A DNA stretch of 64,000 nucleotides from LMUY01 sp965198565 (GCA_965198565.1 OZ240665.1:806001-870000), one strand, 5' to 3'. Counted from the stretch's first letter, positions 8,825-17,487 are shown. Numbers and translations are program-made. The notes: a model not told the origin generated them from the sequence alone.

Positions 8825-9628
8825 ATGCCCTGGCTCGCCCGCGACGGCCTGCAGTTGTCCTGGCAGGGAGATGGCGACCCCGCGCATCCCGCCCTCCTGC
8901 TGCTGCACTCGCTCGGCACCGATCACCATCTGTGGGATGGTGTCGCGGATGCCCTGGCCGGCCAATTCTGGCTGCTGCGGCCGGACGCGCGGGGCCACGG
9001 CGCCTCGGCCATCCCCCCGGGCGACGCCACAATGGACGAACTGGCGGCCGACGCCCTGGCCGTGCTGGATGCGGCGGGGGTGCGCCGGGCCGCGGTGGCG
9101 GGCGTGTCGATGGGCGGCATGGTGGCGATGCAGATGGCGCTGTCCGCACCCGATCGGCTGTGCGCGCTGGCCGTGTGCAACAGCACGGCGGAGCTGATCG
9201 GGCAGCGTTGGGATGAGCGCGTGGCCGTGATCCGCCAATTGGGCGTGCCCGAGTTGGCGGAGATGATCCTGGCCGGCTGGTTCACCCGGCCGGTGCTGCG
9301 CGCCAACCCGCCGTTTGTCGCCGCCATCCGCGCCGGCCTGGCCCGGCAGAGCACGCAGGGTTACGCCGCCTGCGCCGCCGCCCTCGCCTCGCTCTCCTTG
9401 AGTGCGCGGCTGCGAGAGATTACCCTGCCCACGCTGGTGCTGGCCGGCGAGTTCGACACCGCGACCCCACCCACGACCGGCGCCGAGCTCATCGCCGCCG
9501 CCATTCCCGGCGCCCGGCTGGTGCGGCTGCCGACCGGCCATCTCGCCCCACTGGAGCAACCCCAAACGGTGGCGGCGCTGCTGGCGGACTTGCTGGCCAG
9601 CCGAAGCCTCGAGCAAGCCGCGGCATGA
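8825..9628 (+). CDS. Alpha/beta hydrolase (3-oxoadipate enol-lactonase-like)
   Basis: Cytoplasmic hydrolase of 267 residues with a complete triad: nucleophile Ser95 in GVSMGG, Asp in AGEFDTATPP and His in PTGHLAPLEQP. The oxyanion segment is LLLHSLGTDHHLW, followed by RPDARGHGAS. This pattern is typical of PcaD and related hydrolases. No other protocatechuate-pathway gene is nearby, so enol-lactonase activity is a family guess, and a generic esterase is equally possible. Its last four bases overlap the start of the heptosyltransferase gene (ATGA), so the two are translationally coupled. Confidence 0.85.
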   Translation: MPWLARDGLQLSWQGDGDPAHPALLLLHSLGTDHHLWDGVADALAGQFWLLRPDARGHGASAIPPGDATMDELAADALAVLDAAGVRRAAVAGVSMGGMVAMQMALSAPDRLCALAVCNSTAELIGQRWDERVAVIRQLGVPELAEMILAGWFTRPVLRANPPFVAAIRAGLARQSTQGYAACAAALASLSLSARLREITLPTLVLAGEFDTATPPTTGAELIAAAIPGARLVRLPTGHLAPLEQPQTVAALLADLLASRSLEQAAA

Positions 9629-10902
9629 GCGACGCCGAGCCCGCGCCAAAACCCGCCTACCCGCCGCCCGCGCGCGAGCCCACGCAAACCGGCCCGCGCG
9701 GCCTGCGGTTCGACTTCAACATGGGCGCCCGCGTGCTGGCGCCGCCGCTCGAGGGCGACGCCAAGTGGCGGGTGCGGCTGCGCGACCTCGACACCGGCAA
9801 CACCCTGTTCGACACCACGCTGGCCAGCGGCTTCGTCAACAGCAGCAAGCGCTGGTTCGTCCGCTTCAAGGTCGAGACATGGGCTGGCGACGAGCCCGTG
9901 CTGAGCCACGACTACGACGCGCGGGACCGCCCGGTGCTGGTCCAGTTCCCGCTCGGCACCTTGGGCGACACGCTCGGCTGGTTCCCCTATGCCGCGCGGT
10001 TCGGCGCCGTGCATGGCTGCCGGCTCACCTGCGCCATGTCGCCCCTGATCATCCCGCTGTTCCGCGACGCCTACCCGCACATCCGCTTCATCGCGCATGA
10101 GGACATCGCGCCGACGGAGTACTACGCCACCTACTGCCTCGGCCTGTTCTTCGACGACACCGACCATGTCTGGCAGCCGACCGACTTCCGCGCCGTCGGG
10201 CTGCATCGCACCGCCGGCTACATCCTGGGCGTCGACCCGGCGGAGGCCGCGCCCAGCCTGGCCTTGCCCGACGAGAGCCGGCCGATCGCCGAGCGCTACG
10301 TCTGCATCGCGGTGCAGAGCTCGAGCCAGTGCAAATACTGGAACAACCCGCAGGGCTGGCGCGCCGTGGTGGCCTGGCTGAAGGAGCACGGCTACCGGGT
10401 GATCTGCATCGACCAGAAACCCATGCATGGCGGCGGCATCGTCTGGACCCAAATTCCGCATGGCGTGGAGGACGAGACCGGCGACCGCCCGCTCGCCGAG
10501 CGCGCCCGCTGGCTGCGCCATGCCGACGGGTTCATTGGCCTGTCGAGCGGGCTCTCGTGGCTGGCCTGGGCGGCGGGGACCAAGGTGCTGATGATCAGCG
10601 GCTTTACTCATCCGCTGAACGAGTTCGCCACGCCCTGGCGGGTGCACAACTGGCACGCCTGCAACAGTTGCTGGAACGACCCGGCGCTGCGGTTCGACCA
10701 CAAGGACTTCCTCTGGTGCCCCCGCCACGCCGGCACGCCGCGGCAGTTCGAATGCACCCGGCTGATCACGGTGGAGCACGTTCTGGGGGTGTTGGAGCGG
10801 ATGCTGGCGCCCCCTCACCCCGACCCTCTCCCAGAGGGAGAGGGAACAGAAAGAAAGCCTCCCTTCAAAGAGCCCTCTCCCCCCTGGGAGAGGGTTGGGT
10901 GA
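9625..10902 (+). CDS. TibC/AAH-type autotransporter heptosyltransferase
   Basis: GT9-fold glycosyltransferase of 425 residues resembling the bacterial autotransporter heptosyltransferases, which move heptose from ADP-heptose to Ser of AIDA/TibA strand-loop-strand repeats. It has an N-terminal beta domain (residues 25-100), GTLGDTLGW with Asp115, QCKYWNNPQGW with Lys237, and a four-cysteine metal finger Cys346, Cys349, Cys365, Cys377 (CNSC, WCP, FEC), the hallmark of the TibC group as I remember it. The nearest candidate substrate is the repeat protein at 3573-6830. Residues about 395-425 are encoded by the palindromic repeat pair at 10812-10905 and are probably non-functional. It overlaps the hydrolase gene by 4 bp. 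Confidence 0.82.
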   Translation: MSDAEPAPKPAYPPPAREPTQTGPRGLRFDFNMGARVLAPPLEGDAKWRVRLRDLDTGNTLFDTTLASGFVNSSKRWFVRFKVETWAGDEPVLSHDYDARDRPVLVQFPLGTLGDTLGWFPYAARFGAVHGCRLTCAMSPLIIPLFRDAYPHIRFIAHEDIAPTEYYATYCLGLFFDDTDHVWQPTDFRAVGLHRTAGYILGVDPAEAAPSLALPDESRPIAERYVCIAVQSSSQCKYWNNPQGWRAVVAWLKEHGYRVICIDQKPMHGGGIVWTQIPHGVEDETGDRPLAERARWLRHADGFIGLSSGLSWLAWAAGTKVLMISGFTHPLNEFATPWRVHNWHACNSCWNDPALRFDHKDFLWCPRHAGTPRQFECTRLITVEHVLGVLERMLAPPHPDPLPEGEGTERKPPFKEPSPPWERVG

Positions 10903-10905
10903 GGG
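10812..10905 (+). repeat. Inverted pair of palindromic repeats in coding sequence
   Basis: Copy 1 (10812-10844) is a ccctcacccc tail with a ccctctccc/gggagaggg hairpin. Copy 2 (10873-10905) is the inverted form ending in gggtgaggg. The tails point outward, as at 18563-18656. The pair encodes the last 30 residues of the heptosyltransferase and overruns its stop by 3 bp, close to hisA. Confidence 0.85.
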
Positions 10906-10935
10906 CAGAAGCGCCCCCCTACCAGAGTAACCTAA

Positions 10936-11664
10936 ATGGCCCTGACCCTCTATCCCGCAATCGACCTCAAGGACGGTGCCTGCGTCCGCCTGCGCCGGGG
11001 CGCGATGGACGACGCCACGGTCTATTCCGACGACCCGGCCGCGCAAGCCCGCGCCTGGCAGGACGCGGGATGCCGCTGGCTGCACGTGGTGGACCTCAAC
11101 GGCGCCTTTGCCGGGCACGCCGTGAACGGGGCGGCGGTGGCCGCCATCCTCGCGGCCGCCAGCGTGCCGGTGCAGCTCGGCGGCGGCATCCGGGACATGG
11201 CGGCGGTGGAGCGGTGGCTCGAGGCGGGGGTGCGCCGGGTCATTCTCGGCAGTGCGGCGGTGCGGGACCCGGCGCTGGTGCACGACGCCTGCCGCCGCTT
11301 CCCCGGCCAGGTCGCCGTCGGCATCGACGCGCGGGACGGCATGGTCGCCACCGACGGCTGGGCCGCCAGCTCCAGCCTGGCCACCGCCGACCTCGCCGCC
11401 CGATTCGCGGACGCCGGCGTCGCCGCCATCATCTACACCGATATCGGGCGCGACGGCATGCTCGCAGGGCTCAACCTCGAGCAGACCGCTGCTCTGGCGG
11501 AGGCCAGCGCCGCCCCGGTGATCGCCAGCGGCGGCGTGGGCAGCCTGGACGATCTTCGCGCCCTGGCCACCCTGGCGCACCCCAATATCGAGGGCGTCAT
11601 CGTCGGGCGGGCGCTGTACGACGGCCGGGTCGAACCGGCCGCCGCAATGCAGGTGCTAGCCTAG
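10936..11664 (+). CDS. hisA: Phosphoribosylformimino-AICAR ribotide isomerase (HisA)
   Basis: Histidine biosynthesis enzyme of 242 residues that isomerises ProFAR to PRFAR in the cytoplasm. The (beta/alpha)8 barrel is clear: YPAIDLKDGACVRL with the first catalytic Asp, WLHVVDLNGA, QLGGGIRD with the phosphate-binding glycines, VAVGIDARDG, YTDIGRDGML with the second catalytic Asp, and IASGGVGS. It begins 31 bp after the repeat pair at 10812-10905. No hisH, hisF, hisB or hisI is adjacent, so the gene is separated from the hisBHAF order common in alphaproteobacteria. Its final bases overlap the convergent hydrolase gene. Confidence 0.95.
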   Translation: MALTLYPAIDLKDGACVRLRRGAMDDATVYSDDPAAQARAWQDAGCRWLHVVDLNGAFAGHAVNGAAVAAILAAASVPVQLGGGIRDMAAVERWLEAGVRRVILGSAAVRDPALVHDACRRFPGQVAVGIDARDGMVATDGWAASSSLATADLAARFADAGVAAIIYTDIGRDGMLAGLNLEQTAALAEASAAPVIASGGVGSLDDLRALATLAHPNIEGVIVGRALYDGRVEPAAAMQVLA

Positions 11665-12354
11665 CGCCGCCGACAGGGCTTCCGCGCTGCGGCCATTGGC
11701 GATGGCGGCGGCCACCCCGTGCCAGTGCATGCCGTTGACCCGGGCGAAGCCATGGTCGGCGCCCGCGTAATTGTAGGCGTGAATGTGCGGCACGCTCTTG
11801 GCCGCATCGAGCACCTTGGCGCGGCTCTCGGGCGGGAAGAAGCCGTCCTCGCCGGCGATATGCATCACCAAGGGCGCGCGAATGGTGCTGAACTGCGGGA
11901 TTTGGTCGTCGATCCCGACGCCGTAATAGGACACGTTCACGTCGGCGTCCGAACTCGTGGCCATCATCACCGCGAGCCGGCCGCCCAGGCAGTAGCCCAT
12001 GGTGCCGACATGGCCGTTGCAGCCCGGCATGGTGCGCGCGGCGGCGACGGTCGCCTTCAAGTCGTCCACCCCGCGGGCCTGGTCGAACTGGCCCATGTAG
12101 TCCAGCGCCTGCTTGAACTCGGCCTCCGTCTTGTCGGTGAGCACGATGCCGGGCTTGATGCGCCAGAACAGGTCCGGGCAGATGGCGAAGAAGCCCATTC
12201 CGGCCACCTCCGCCGCCACCGCCTGCATGGCCTCGTTCACGCCGAAGATCTCCTGGATGATCACGACCGCACCGGCCGGCTTGCTCTTGGGTTCAACCAG
12301 GAGAGCGGAAAAGCTGCCGGAGCCGTCGGTCGCTTGCACCGTCATGTTCGTCAT
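11656..12354 (-). CDS. Dienelactone hydrolase family protein
   Basis: Alpha/beta hydrolase of 232 residues with the cysteine nucleophile of the DLH family in GTMGYCLGGRLA, acid Asp in HIAGEDGFFPP and His in YAGADHGFAR. IIQEIFGVNEAM carries the conserved Glu that controls the cysteine. Such enzymes open dienelactones in chlorocatechol breakdown, but most genomic copies have no known substrate. I set the start at the ATG at 12354 (MTNMTVQATDG), which has a GGAG ribosome site 7-10 bases upstream. A TTG-type extension to 12402 is less likely. Its 3' end overlaps the convergent hisA by 9 bp. Confidence 0.9.
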   Translation of the reverse strand: MTNMTVQATDGSGSFSALLVEPKSKPAGAVVIIQEIFGVNEAMQAVAAEVAGMGFFAICPDLFWRIKPGIVLTDKTEAEFKQALDYMGQFDQARGVDDLKATVAAARTMPGCNGHVGTMGYCLGGRLAVMMATSSDADVNVSYYGVGIDDQIPQFSTIRAPLVMHIAGEDGFFPPESRAKVLDAAKSVPHIHAYNYAGADHGFARVNGMHWHGVAAAIANGRSAEALSAALG

Positions 12355-12506
12355 TGCGCGCTCCATCCTGGACTTGAGGGGACATAAAGTGTGCCAGATC
12401 ATATGCCAGGCATGATCTAGCCGCTTAGCTCGCTGAAAACCTTACTGCACTTTCATCGTTTGTTGGGCTGCGCCGGCACAATAAGCGCATTGAGGAGCCC
12501 ACACAC

Positions 12507-12749
12507 ATGAGAACAACTTTACTATCCTTGGCTGCCATAGGCTGCCTTGGCCTGTCGGCTTGCAGCGACACACCCAGCCAGAACCCGGCTTTGACCAACA
12601 GCCTCACCGGCCCGACAGCGCTGGATAGCGGGATCACCTCGTCCAATGGCGGTGGCCAGCGCGCGCTCGGTAACATTCCTGGCGTGAACGTTGGTTCCGG
12701 CGGAGCGACGGGTGGTTTGCAACCGACCACGAAGGGCAGCAGCTACTAA
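12507..12749 (+). CDS. Small predicted lipoprotein
   Basis: Eighty residues. The signal peptide is MRTTLLSLAAIGCLGLSAC, with a lipobox LSAC and Cys19 as the predicted lipidated residue. The mature part is short, Gly/Ser/Thr-rich and without a recognisable domain (SSNGGGQRALGNIPGVNVG). Asp follows shortly after the cysteine (CSD), which in enterobacteria would favour inner-membrane retention; that rule may not hold here. A GAGG ribosome site lies about 10 bases before the ATG. Function unknown. Confidence 0.75.
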   Translation: MRTTLLSLAAIGCLGLSACSDTPSQNPALTNSLTGPTALDSGITSSNGGGQRALGNIPGVNVGSGGATGGLQPTTKGSSY

Positions 12750-12766
12750 CGAGCGGTCGCCTGGCG

Positions 12767-12793
12767 CGGCCAGCGCATTCACACCGCTGGCCG
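12767..12793 (+). terminator. Hairpin downstream of the lipoprotein gene
   Basis: Perfect 9-bp inverted repeat cggccagcg/cgctggccg with a 9-base loop, 17 bp after the lipoprotein stop. There is no T-run, so intrinsic termination is uncertain. A second weaker hairpin cccag/ctggg followed by ctttt lies at 12884-12905, just before the polysaccharide operon. Confidence 0.4.
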
Positions 12794-12934
12794 AACCAAC
12801 GGCTGACCACAGGATGTTTGTTCAACAGGTATTTTGAAGCTTTCGGGAACCATCACACGTTTGTCACGTCTGTCCCTGACTTACCCAGCGGAGCGACTGG
12901 GCTTTTCCTAGGCTGAGAGCGAGATCGGGCAGGT

Positions 12935-14047
12935 ATGGCAGAGCGCGTGTTGGTGACGGGCGGAGCAGGGTTCATCGGCTGCCACGTCGTGAAGGCGTTG
13001 TTGCAGACCGGCTACGAGGTCCGCGTTCTCGATAGCCTCATCGAGCAAGTCCACGACCAAGGCGCCAAGCGCAATCCCATCCTGAGCCACACCCAGTTCA
13101 TCCAGGCCGACGTGCGCGACCAATCGGCGATCACCCGCGCATTGGTTGGCGTGGACCACGTCATCCACCTCGCTGCCGAGGTGGGCGTCGGGCAGAGCAT
13201 GTACGCCATCGAGCGCTATGTGTCGGTCAACGATGTCGGCACCGCGGTGCTGTTCCAGGCGCTGATCGAGCGGCCGGTGCAGCGGGTCGTGGTGGCGTCC
13301 TCGATGAGCATCTATGGCGAAGGCCTCTACCGCTCCCAGGCGGGCGAGATCCTCGCCGACGTCACCCGCCCGCCTCGCGCCCCCGGTGCTGGTTGGGACC
13401 CGGTGGACGCGAGCGGCCAGCCGCTGCAGCCGGTCGCGACGCCGGAGTGGAAGCGGGCCGATCTCGCCTCGGTGTATGCGCTGACGAAATACACCCAGGA
13501 GCGGCTCACGCTGACGGTGGCGCCCGCCTACGGCATGGAGGGCGTGGCACTGCGGCTGTTCAACGTCTACGGCCCAGGGCAGGCGCTCTCCAACCCCTAT
13601 ACCGGCGTTCTGGCGATCTTTGCCTCCCGCCTGCTGCATCGCGAGCGCCCCCTGGTGTTCGAGGATGGCGCGCAGCGGCGGGACTTCGTGCATGTCGACG
13701 ACGTGGCGGATGCGTTCATGCTGGCCTTGCGCACGCCATCGGCCGCCGGGCGGGTGTTCAACATCGGCAGCGGCCGCGACGTGAGCGTGGTGCAGGTGGC
13801 GGACGCCATCGCCCGCGCCATGGGCCTGCCGCACCTGCAGGCCGAGGTGGTGGGCAAGGCGCGCACAGGCGACGTGCGGCATTGCTTCGGCGATATCGGC
13901 CTGGCCCGCGCCGAACTGGGCTTTTCCCCCCGCCGCAGCTTCGACGACAGCCTGGGCGAGCTGGTGGAATGGGTGCGCCAGCAGCAGGCGGTGGACCTGG
14001 TGCAGCGGGCCCGGCAGGAGCTGGAGCAGCGGGGCCTGGTGGCGTGA
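12935..14047 (+). CDS. NAD-dependent epimerase/dehydratase (nucleotide-sugar)
   Basis: Extended SDR of 370 residues, first gene of a seven-gene polysaccharide operon. The N-terminal cofactor motif is VTGGAGFIG, the catalytic Ser region is ASSMSIYGEG, and the active-site motif is YALTKYTQE (YxxxK). LRLFNVYGPGQ and RRDFVHVDDVADA mark the nucleotide-sugar binding part. These motifs fit UDP- or dTDP-sugar 4-epimerases or 4,6-dehydratases; the exact reaction cannot be read. It overlaps the next gene by 4 bp. The upstream 185 bp contain two small hairpins but no promoter I can point to. Confidence 0.88.
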   Translation: MAERVLVTGGAGFIGCHVVKALLQTGYEVRVLDSLIEQVHDQGAKRNPILSHTQFIQADVRDQSAITRALVGVDHVIHLAAEVGVGQSMYAIERYVSVNDVGTAVLFQALIERPVQRVVVASSMSIYGEGLYRSQAGEILADVTRPPRAPGAGWDPVDASGQPLQPVATPEWKRADLASVYALTKYTQERLTLTVAPAYGMEGVALRLFNVYGPGQALSNPYTGVLAIFASRLLHRERPLVFEDGAQRRDFVHVDDVADAFMLALRTPSAAGRVFNIGSGRDVSVVQVADAIARAMGLPHLQAEVVGKARTGDVRHCFGDIGLARAELGFSPRRSFDDSLGELVEWVRQQQAVDLVQRARQELEQRGLVA

Positions 14048-15114
14048 CCGCCGTCCCATCGGTGTTGCGCAGCCGGCCCTTCCTGGTGACTGGCGGGGCT
14101 GGGTTCATCGGCAGCAACCTGGCGGACCGGCTCGCCCGCGAAGGGCAGGACGTGCTGGTGTTCGACGCGCTGGCCCGGCCCGGCGTCGAGCGCAACCTGC
14201 GCTGGCTGCAGCAGCGCCATCCCCGCCGGATCAGCGTGGCCCAGGCCGACATCCGCGACGAGGGCGCAGTGCGGGACGCGGCGATGCGCTGCGCCGGCGT
14301 GTTCCACATGGCGGCGCAGGTGGCGGTGACGACCTCGCTGCAGTCGCCGATGGACGATTTCGACGTCAATGTCCGCGGCACGATGCACCTGCTGGAGACG
14401 CTGCGGCGCCGCGCCGACCGGGTGCCGATGGTATTCGCCTCCACCAACAAGGTCTACGGCGATCTCGGCGACGTGGCGGTGGCGGAGGTGGACGGCGCCT
14501 ACCAGCCCACCGACCCGGCGCTGCGCGCCAGCGGCATCGGCGAGCAGCAGCCGCTCGACTTCCACACGCCCTATGGCTGTTCCAAGGGTGCGGCGGACCA
14601 GTATGTGCTGGACTACGCCCGCAGCTTCGGCCTGCCCGCCTGCGTGCTGCGCATGAGCTGCATCTACGGCCCGCGGCAAATGGGCACCGAGGATCAGGGC
14701 TGGCTGGCGCATTTCCTCATTTCCGCACTGGACGGCCGGCCGATCAGCATCTACGGCGACGGTTTGCAGGTTCGGGATGTGCTGTTCGTGGATGATGCGG
14801 TCGAAACCTACATGCGGGCTGCCGGGCAGATCGGGCGCTTGGCCGGCCGGGCGTTCAACCTGGGCGGCGGGCCGGACAACGCGGTCACCTTGCTCGACGT
14901 GTTGGCGGCGATCGCGCAGGTGACGGGTCGCCGCCCGAACGTGGACTTCCAGCCGTGGCGGCCGGGCGATCAGCGTTATTTCGTGGCCGATGCCCGCCTG
15001 GTCCGGCGCGAATTGGGGCTTGCCGCGCCGCTTGGCTGGCGGGCGGGCTTGGCGCGGCTGGCGGATTGGCTCGCAACGCAGCGGAGCGAGCAGGCGCAAG
15101 CCGCCGACGCATGA
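14044..15114 (+). CDS. NAD-dependent epimerase, CDP-paratose 2-epimerase-like
   Basis: Extended SDR of 356 residues. It has VTGGAGFIGSNLADRL for cofactor, FASTNKVYGDLGD with the catalytic Thr region, and HTPYGCSKGAADQYV (YxxxK). The STNKVYGD and CIYGPRQMGTEDQGW segments are characteristic of the CDP-tyvelose/CDP-paratose 2-epimerase group, so a 2-epimerisation of a deoxy-nucleotide sugar is a reasonable guess. The start is the GTG at 14044, which overlaps the previous stop (GTGA). Reading further upstream would only translate the preceding gene in another frame. It overlaps the radical SAM gene by 4 bp. With the preceding gene it gives two consecutive sugar-modifying SDRs. Confidence 0.88.
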   Translation: MTAVPSVLRSRPFLVTGGAGFIGSNLADRLAREGQDVLVFDALARPGVERNLRWLQQRHPRRISVAQADIRDEGAVRDAAMRCAGVFHMAAQVAVTTSLQSPMDDFDVNVRGTMHLLETLRRRADRVPMVFASTNKVYGDLGDVAVAEVDGAYQPTDPALRASGIGEQQPLDFHTPYGCSKGAADQYVLDYARSFGLPACVLRMSCIYGPRQMGTEDQGWLAHFLISALDGRPISIYGDGLQVRDVLFVDDAVETYMRAAGQIGRLAGRAFNLGGGPDNAVTLLDVLAAIAQVTGRRPNVDFQPWRPGDQRYFVADARLVRRELGLAAPLGWRAGLARLADWLATQRSEQAQAADA

Positions 15115-16403
15115 GGGTCGCGCTGGTCAATCCACCCTGGAGCTTCGACGGCAGCATCTATTTCGGTTGCCGCGAGCCGCATTTGCCGCTCGAACTCGGC
15201 GCGTCCCGGGCGCTGTTGCAAACCGCCGGGCATGAGGTGCTGATGCTGGATGGCGCCTTGGACGCCCGCACCACCGTGGAACTGGCAGACAGCGTGGCCG
15301 CCTTCGCGCCGGCGCTGACCGTGGTGACCACGGCCCCCACCTACCTGTTCTGGCGTTGCGCCCAGCCCGAATTGCGGGTGCCGCGGGCCATGTTCGACGC
15401 GATCGGCGAGCGTGGCGGGCTCACCGTGGCGGTCGGGCCGCATGGTTCGGCCACGCCGGGCGCTGCGCTGCGCAAGCTTGGTTGCGACGCCTTAGTACGG
15501 GGCGAGTGCGAGGAGGCCGTGCTGGCCCTGGCCGAGGGCGGTGCGCCGGGCACGACGCCGGGCACGGCGCGCCTCGCCGGGAACAGCGTGCAGCAAAGCG
15601 GCGGCCCGCAAGCGACGCGGTTTACCGACCTGCCGGCGCTCACCTGGCCGGAAACCTGGGTGGCGCGCCACCGCCATCACCATCACCGCTTCGGCAGCGA
15701 GTCCGCCGGGTTCGGCGCCGAGGTAGAGGCTTCGCGCGGTTGCCCGTTCCACTGCAGCTTCTGCGCCAAGCTCGACTTCCGCGACGCCTATCGCCGGCGG
15801 GGTTTGGCGCCGTTGCTGGCCGAGATCGACGGGCTGATCGCCCAAGGCGTCGACTACGTCTACTTCATCGACGAGATCTTCCTGCCGCGGCGGGACCTGC
15901 TCGAGGCACTGGTGCAGCGGCCGGTCCAGTTCGGCATGCAGACCCGGATCGACCTGTGGCAGCCCGACATGCTCGCCCTGCTCGGGGCGGCGGGGTGCGT
16001 GTCGGTCGAGGCCGGGGTGGAAAGCCTGACGGAGGCCGGCCGGGCCGCGCTCGACAAGCGTTGCAAGCTCACGACGGACGAGCTGGCGGACCGCCTGATC
16101 CACGCCCGCCGCTTCGTGCCGTTCGTGCAAGCCAACCTGATCGAGACCACGGCCGACGAGGCCGAGCTGGTGGATGCCTGGCGCGCCCGGCTGCAAGCCG
16201 CCGGCGTGTGGGCGAACGACCCGGTGCCGCTCTACCCCTACCCCAGCTCCCCTGACTATCATCGCCTCTGGGGCCCGCCGGATGACGACGCCTGGGAGCG
16301 GGCGCATCGCCACTATCTCAGCCAGTTCAGCCGCTTCAGCGACATCCAGGAGGATCTGCCGGCGCCGTTGGCCATGCTGGAGACGGCATGCTGCCAGCCT
16401 TAG
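15111..16403 (+). CDS. B12-binding domain radical SAM protein
   Basis: Predicted cobalamin-dependent radical SAM enzyme of 430 residues. Residues 1-150 form a B12-binding-like Rossmann domain (VALVNPPWSF at the N-terminus, VGPHGSATPG near 109). The 4Fe-4S cluster motif is CPFHCSFC, with Cys211, Cys215 and Cys218. The barrel includes VYFIDEIFLP and SVEAGVES. Proteins of this class often methylate or rearrange unactivated carbons. Its place between sugar epimerases and glycosyltransferases suggests it acts on a sugar or lipid-linked glycan. An internal Gly/Pro-rich insert (residues 143-175) separates the two domains. It overlaps both neighbours (4 bp and 16 bp). Precise reaction unknown. Confidence 0.87.
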   Translation: MRVALVNPPWSFDGSIYFGCREPHLPLELGASRALLQTAGHEVLMLDGALDARTTVELADSVAAFAPALTVVTTAPTYLFWRCAQPELRVPRAMFDAIGERGGLTVAVGPHGSATPGAALRKLGCDALVRGECEEAVLALAEGGAPGTTPGTARLAGNSVQQSGGPQATRFTDLPALTWPETWVARHRHHHHRFGSESAGFGAEVEASRGCPFHCSFCAKLDFRDAYRRRGLAPLLAEIDGLIAQGVDYVYFIDEIFLPRRDLLEALVQRPVQFGMQTRIDLWQPDMLALLGAAGCVSVEAGVESLTEAGRAALDKRCKLTTDELADRLIHARRFVPFVQANLIETTADEAELVDAWRARLQAAGVWANDPVPLYPYPSSPDYHRLWGPPDDDAWERAHRHYLSQFSRFSDIQEDLPAPLAMLETACCQP

Positions 16404-17485
16404 AGCAAGAGCTGCCGGGCAGCGTTCTGGTGACGACCGATGCCGTGGGCGGGGTGTGGCGCTACGCCGTGGAGCTGTCGCGCGGCCTGGCCGGGCGCGG
16501 TTGCCAAGTGCTGCTTGCCGTCCTCGGCCCGGCGCCGAACGCTGCGCAAGTGGCGGAGGTGGAGGAACTCGCGGGCGTCGAGCTGGTCAACACCGGGCTG
16601 CCGCTGGATTGGCTGGCCGAGCGCCCCGCCGAGCTGAACCGGGTAGCCCGCGCGCTGACCAAGCTGGCGGCCGGGGTGGATGTCGCGCTGCTGCATGCCC
16701 CCGCCTTGGTCGGCCAATGCGACTGGCCGGTGCCGGTGGCGGCGATGGCGCATTCCTGCGTCGGCACCTGGTGGGACGCGGTGCGCGGCGGCCGGGTGGC
16801 ACCGAGCTACGCCTGGCGCGCCCGCGCCACCTGCGAGGGGCTGCGCCGGGCCGACGCGATCGCCGCTCCAAGCCATGCGTTTGCCGAAGCCTTGCACCGG
16901 GTTCACGGCGTGGATGGGCTGACCGTGGTCTATAATGGCCGCGACCCGCTGCATCTGCCCGGCGTTCCCCGCGCCCGCGCCGTGCTGACGGCAGGGCGGC
17001 TGTGGGACGACGCGAAGAACGCCCGCATGCTGGACGCCGTCGCCGCCCGGCTCTCCGCCCCGCTGCGCGCCGCCGGGCCGACCGAGGGGCCCGGCGGCGC
17101 GCAGGTGGCGCTTGCGCATACGGTGCTGCTCGGCAAGCTGGACGAGCCGGCGATGGGCGAGGCGCTTGCCCGCGCGTCGGTGTTCGCCTCCGCCGCGCTG
17201 TATGAGCCGTTCGGCCTGGCCGTGCTCGAGGCGGCGCAGGCGGGACTCGCCTTGGTGCTGTCGGACATCCCGACCTTCCGCGAACTCTGGGAGGGCGCGG
17301 CGGTGTTCGTGCCGCCCAATGACGTGGACGCTTGGGTGGTGGCGCTCGAGGAGACGCTCGCCGCGCCGGCCGCCTGGGCCAACCGCGCCCGCCTGCGCGC
17401 CGCCCGGTATGGTACCGCGGCGATGGTGGACGGCACGGCCGCCTTGCTCGCGAGGGTGATCGCGCCGGCCCACGCCGCGGCGTAA
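16388..17485 (+). CDS. Glycosyltransferase family 4-like
   Basis: Retaining GT-B glycosyltransferase of 365 residues, probably cytoplasmic and adding a sugar to a growing glycan. The N-terminal acceptor domain begins VLVTTDAVGGVWRYAVELSRGL, as in GT4 enzymes. The donor domain has LTAGRLWDDAKN, ALYEPFGLAVLEAAQAG (the E-x7-E type motif) and LSDIPTFRELW. The ATG at 16388 overlaps the radical SAM gene by 16 bp and the next gene follows after 2 bp, so it belongs to the operon. Donor and acceptor are not predictable. Confidence 0.88.
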   Translation: MLPALEQELPGSVLVTTDAVGGVWRYAVELSRGLAGRGCQVLLAVLGPAPNAAQVAEVEELAGVELVNTGLPLDWLAERPAELNRVARALTKLAAGVDVALLHAPALVGQCDWPVPVAAMAHSCVGTWWDAVRGGRVAPSYAWRARATCEGLRRADAIAAPSHAFAEALHRVHGVDGLTVVYNGRDPLHLPGVPRARAVLTAGRLWDDAKNARMLDAVAARLSAPLRAAGPTEGPGGAQVALAHTVLLGKLDEPAMGEALARASVFASAALYEPFGLAVLEAAQAGLALVLSDIPTFRELWEGAAVFVPPNDVDAWVVALEETLAAPAAWANRARLRAARYGTAAMVDGTAALLARVIAPAHAAA

Positions 17486-17487
17486 CC

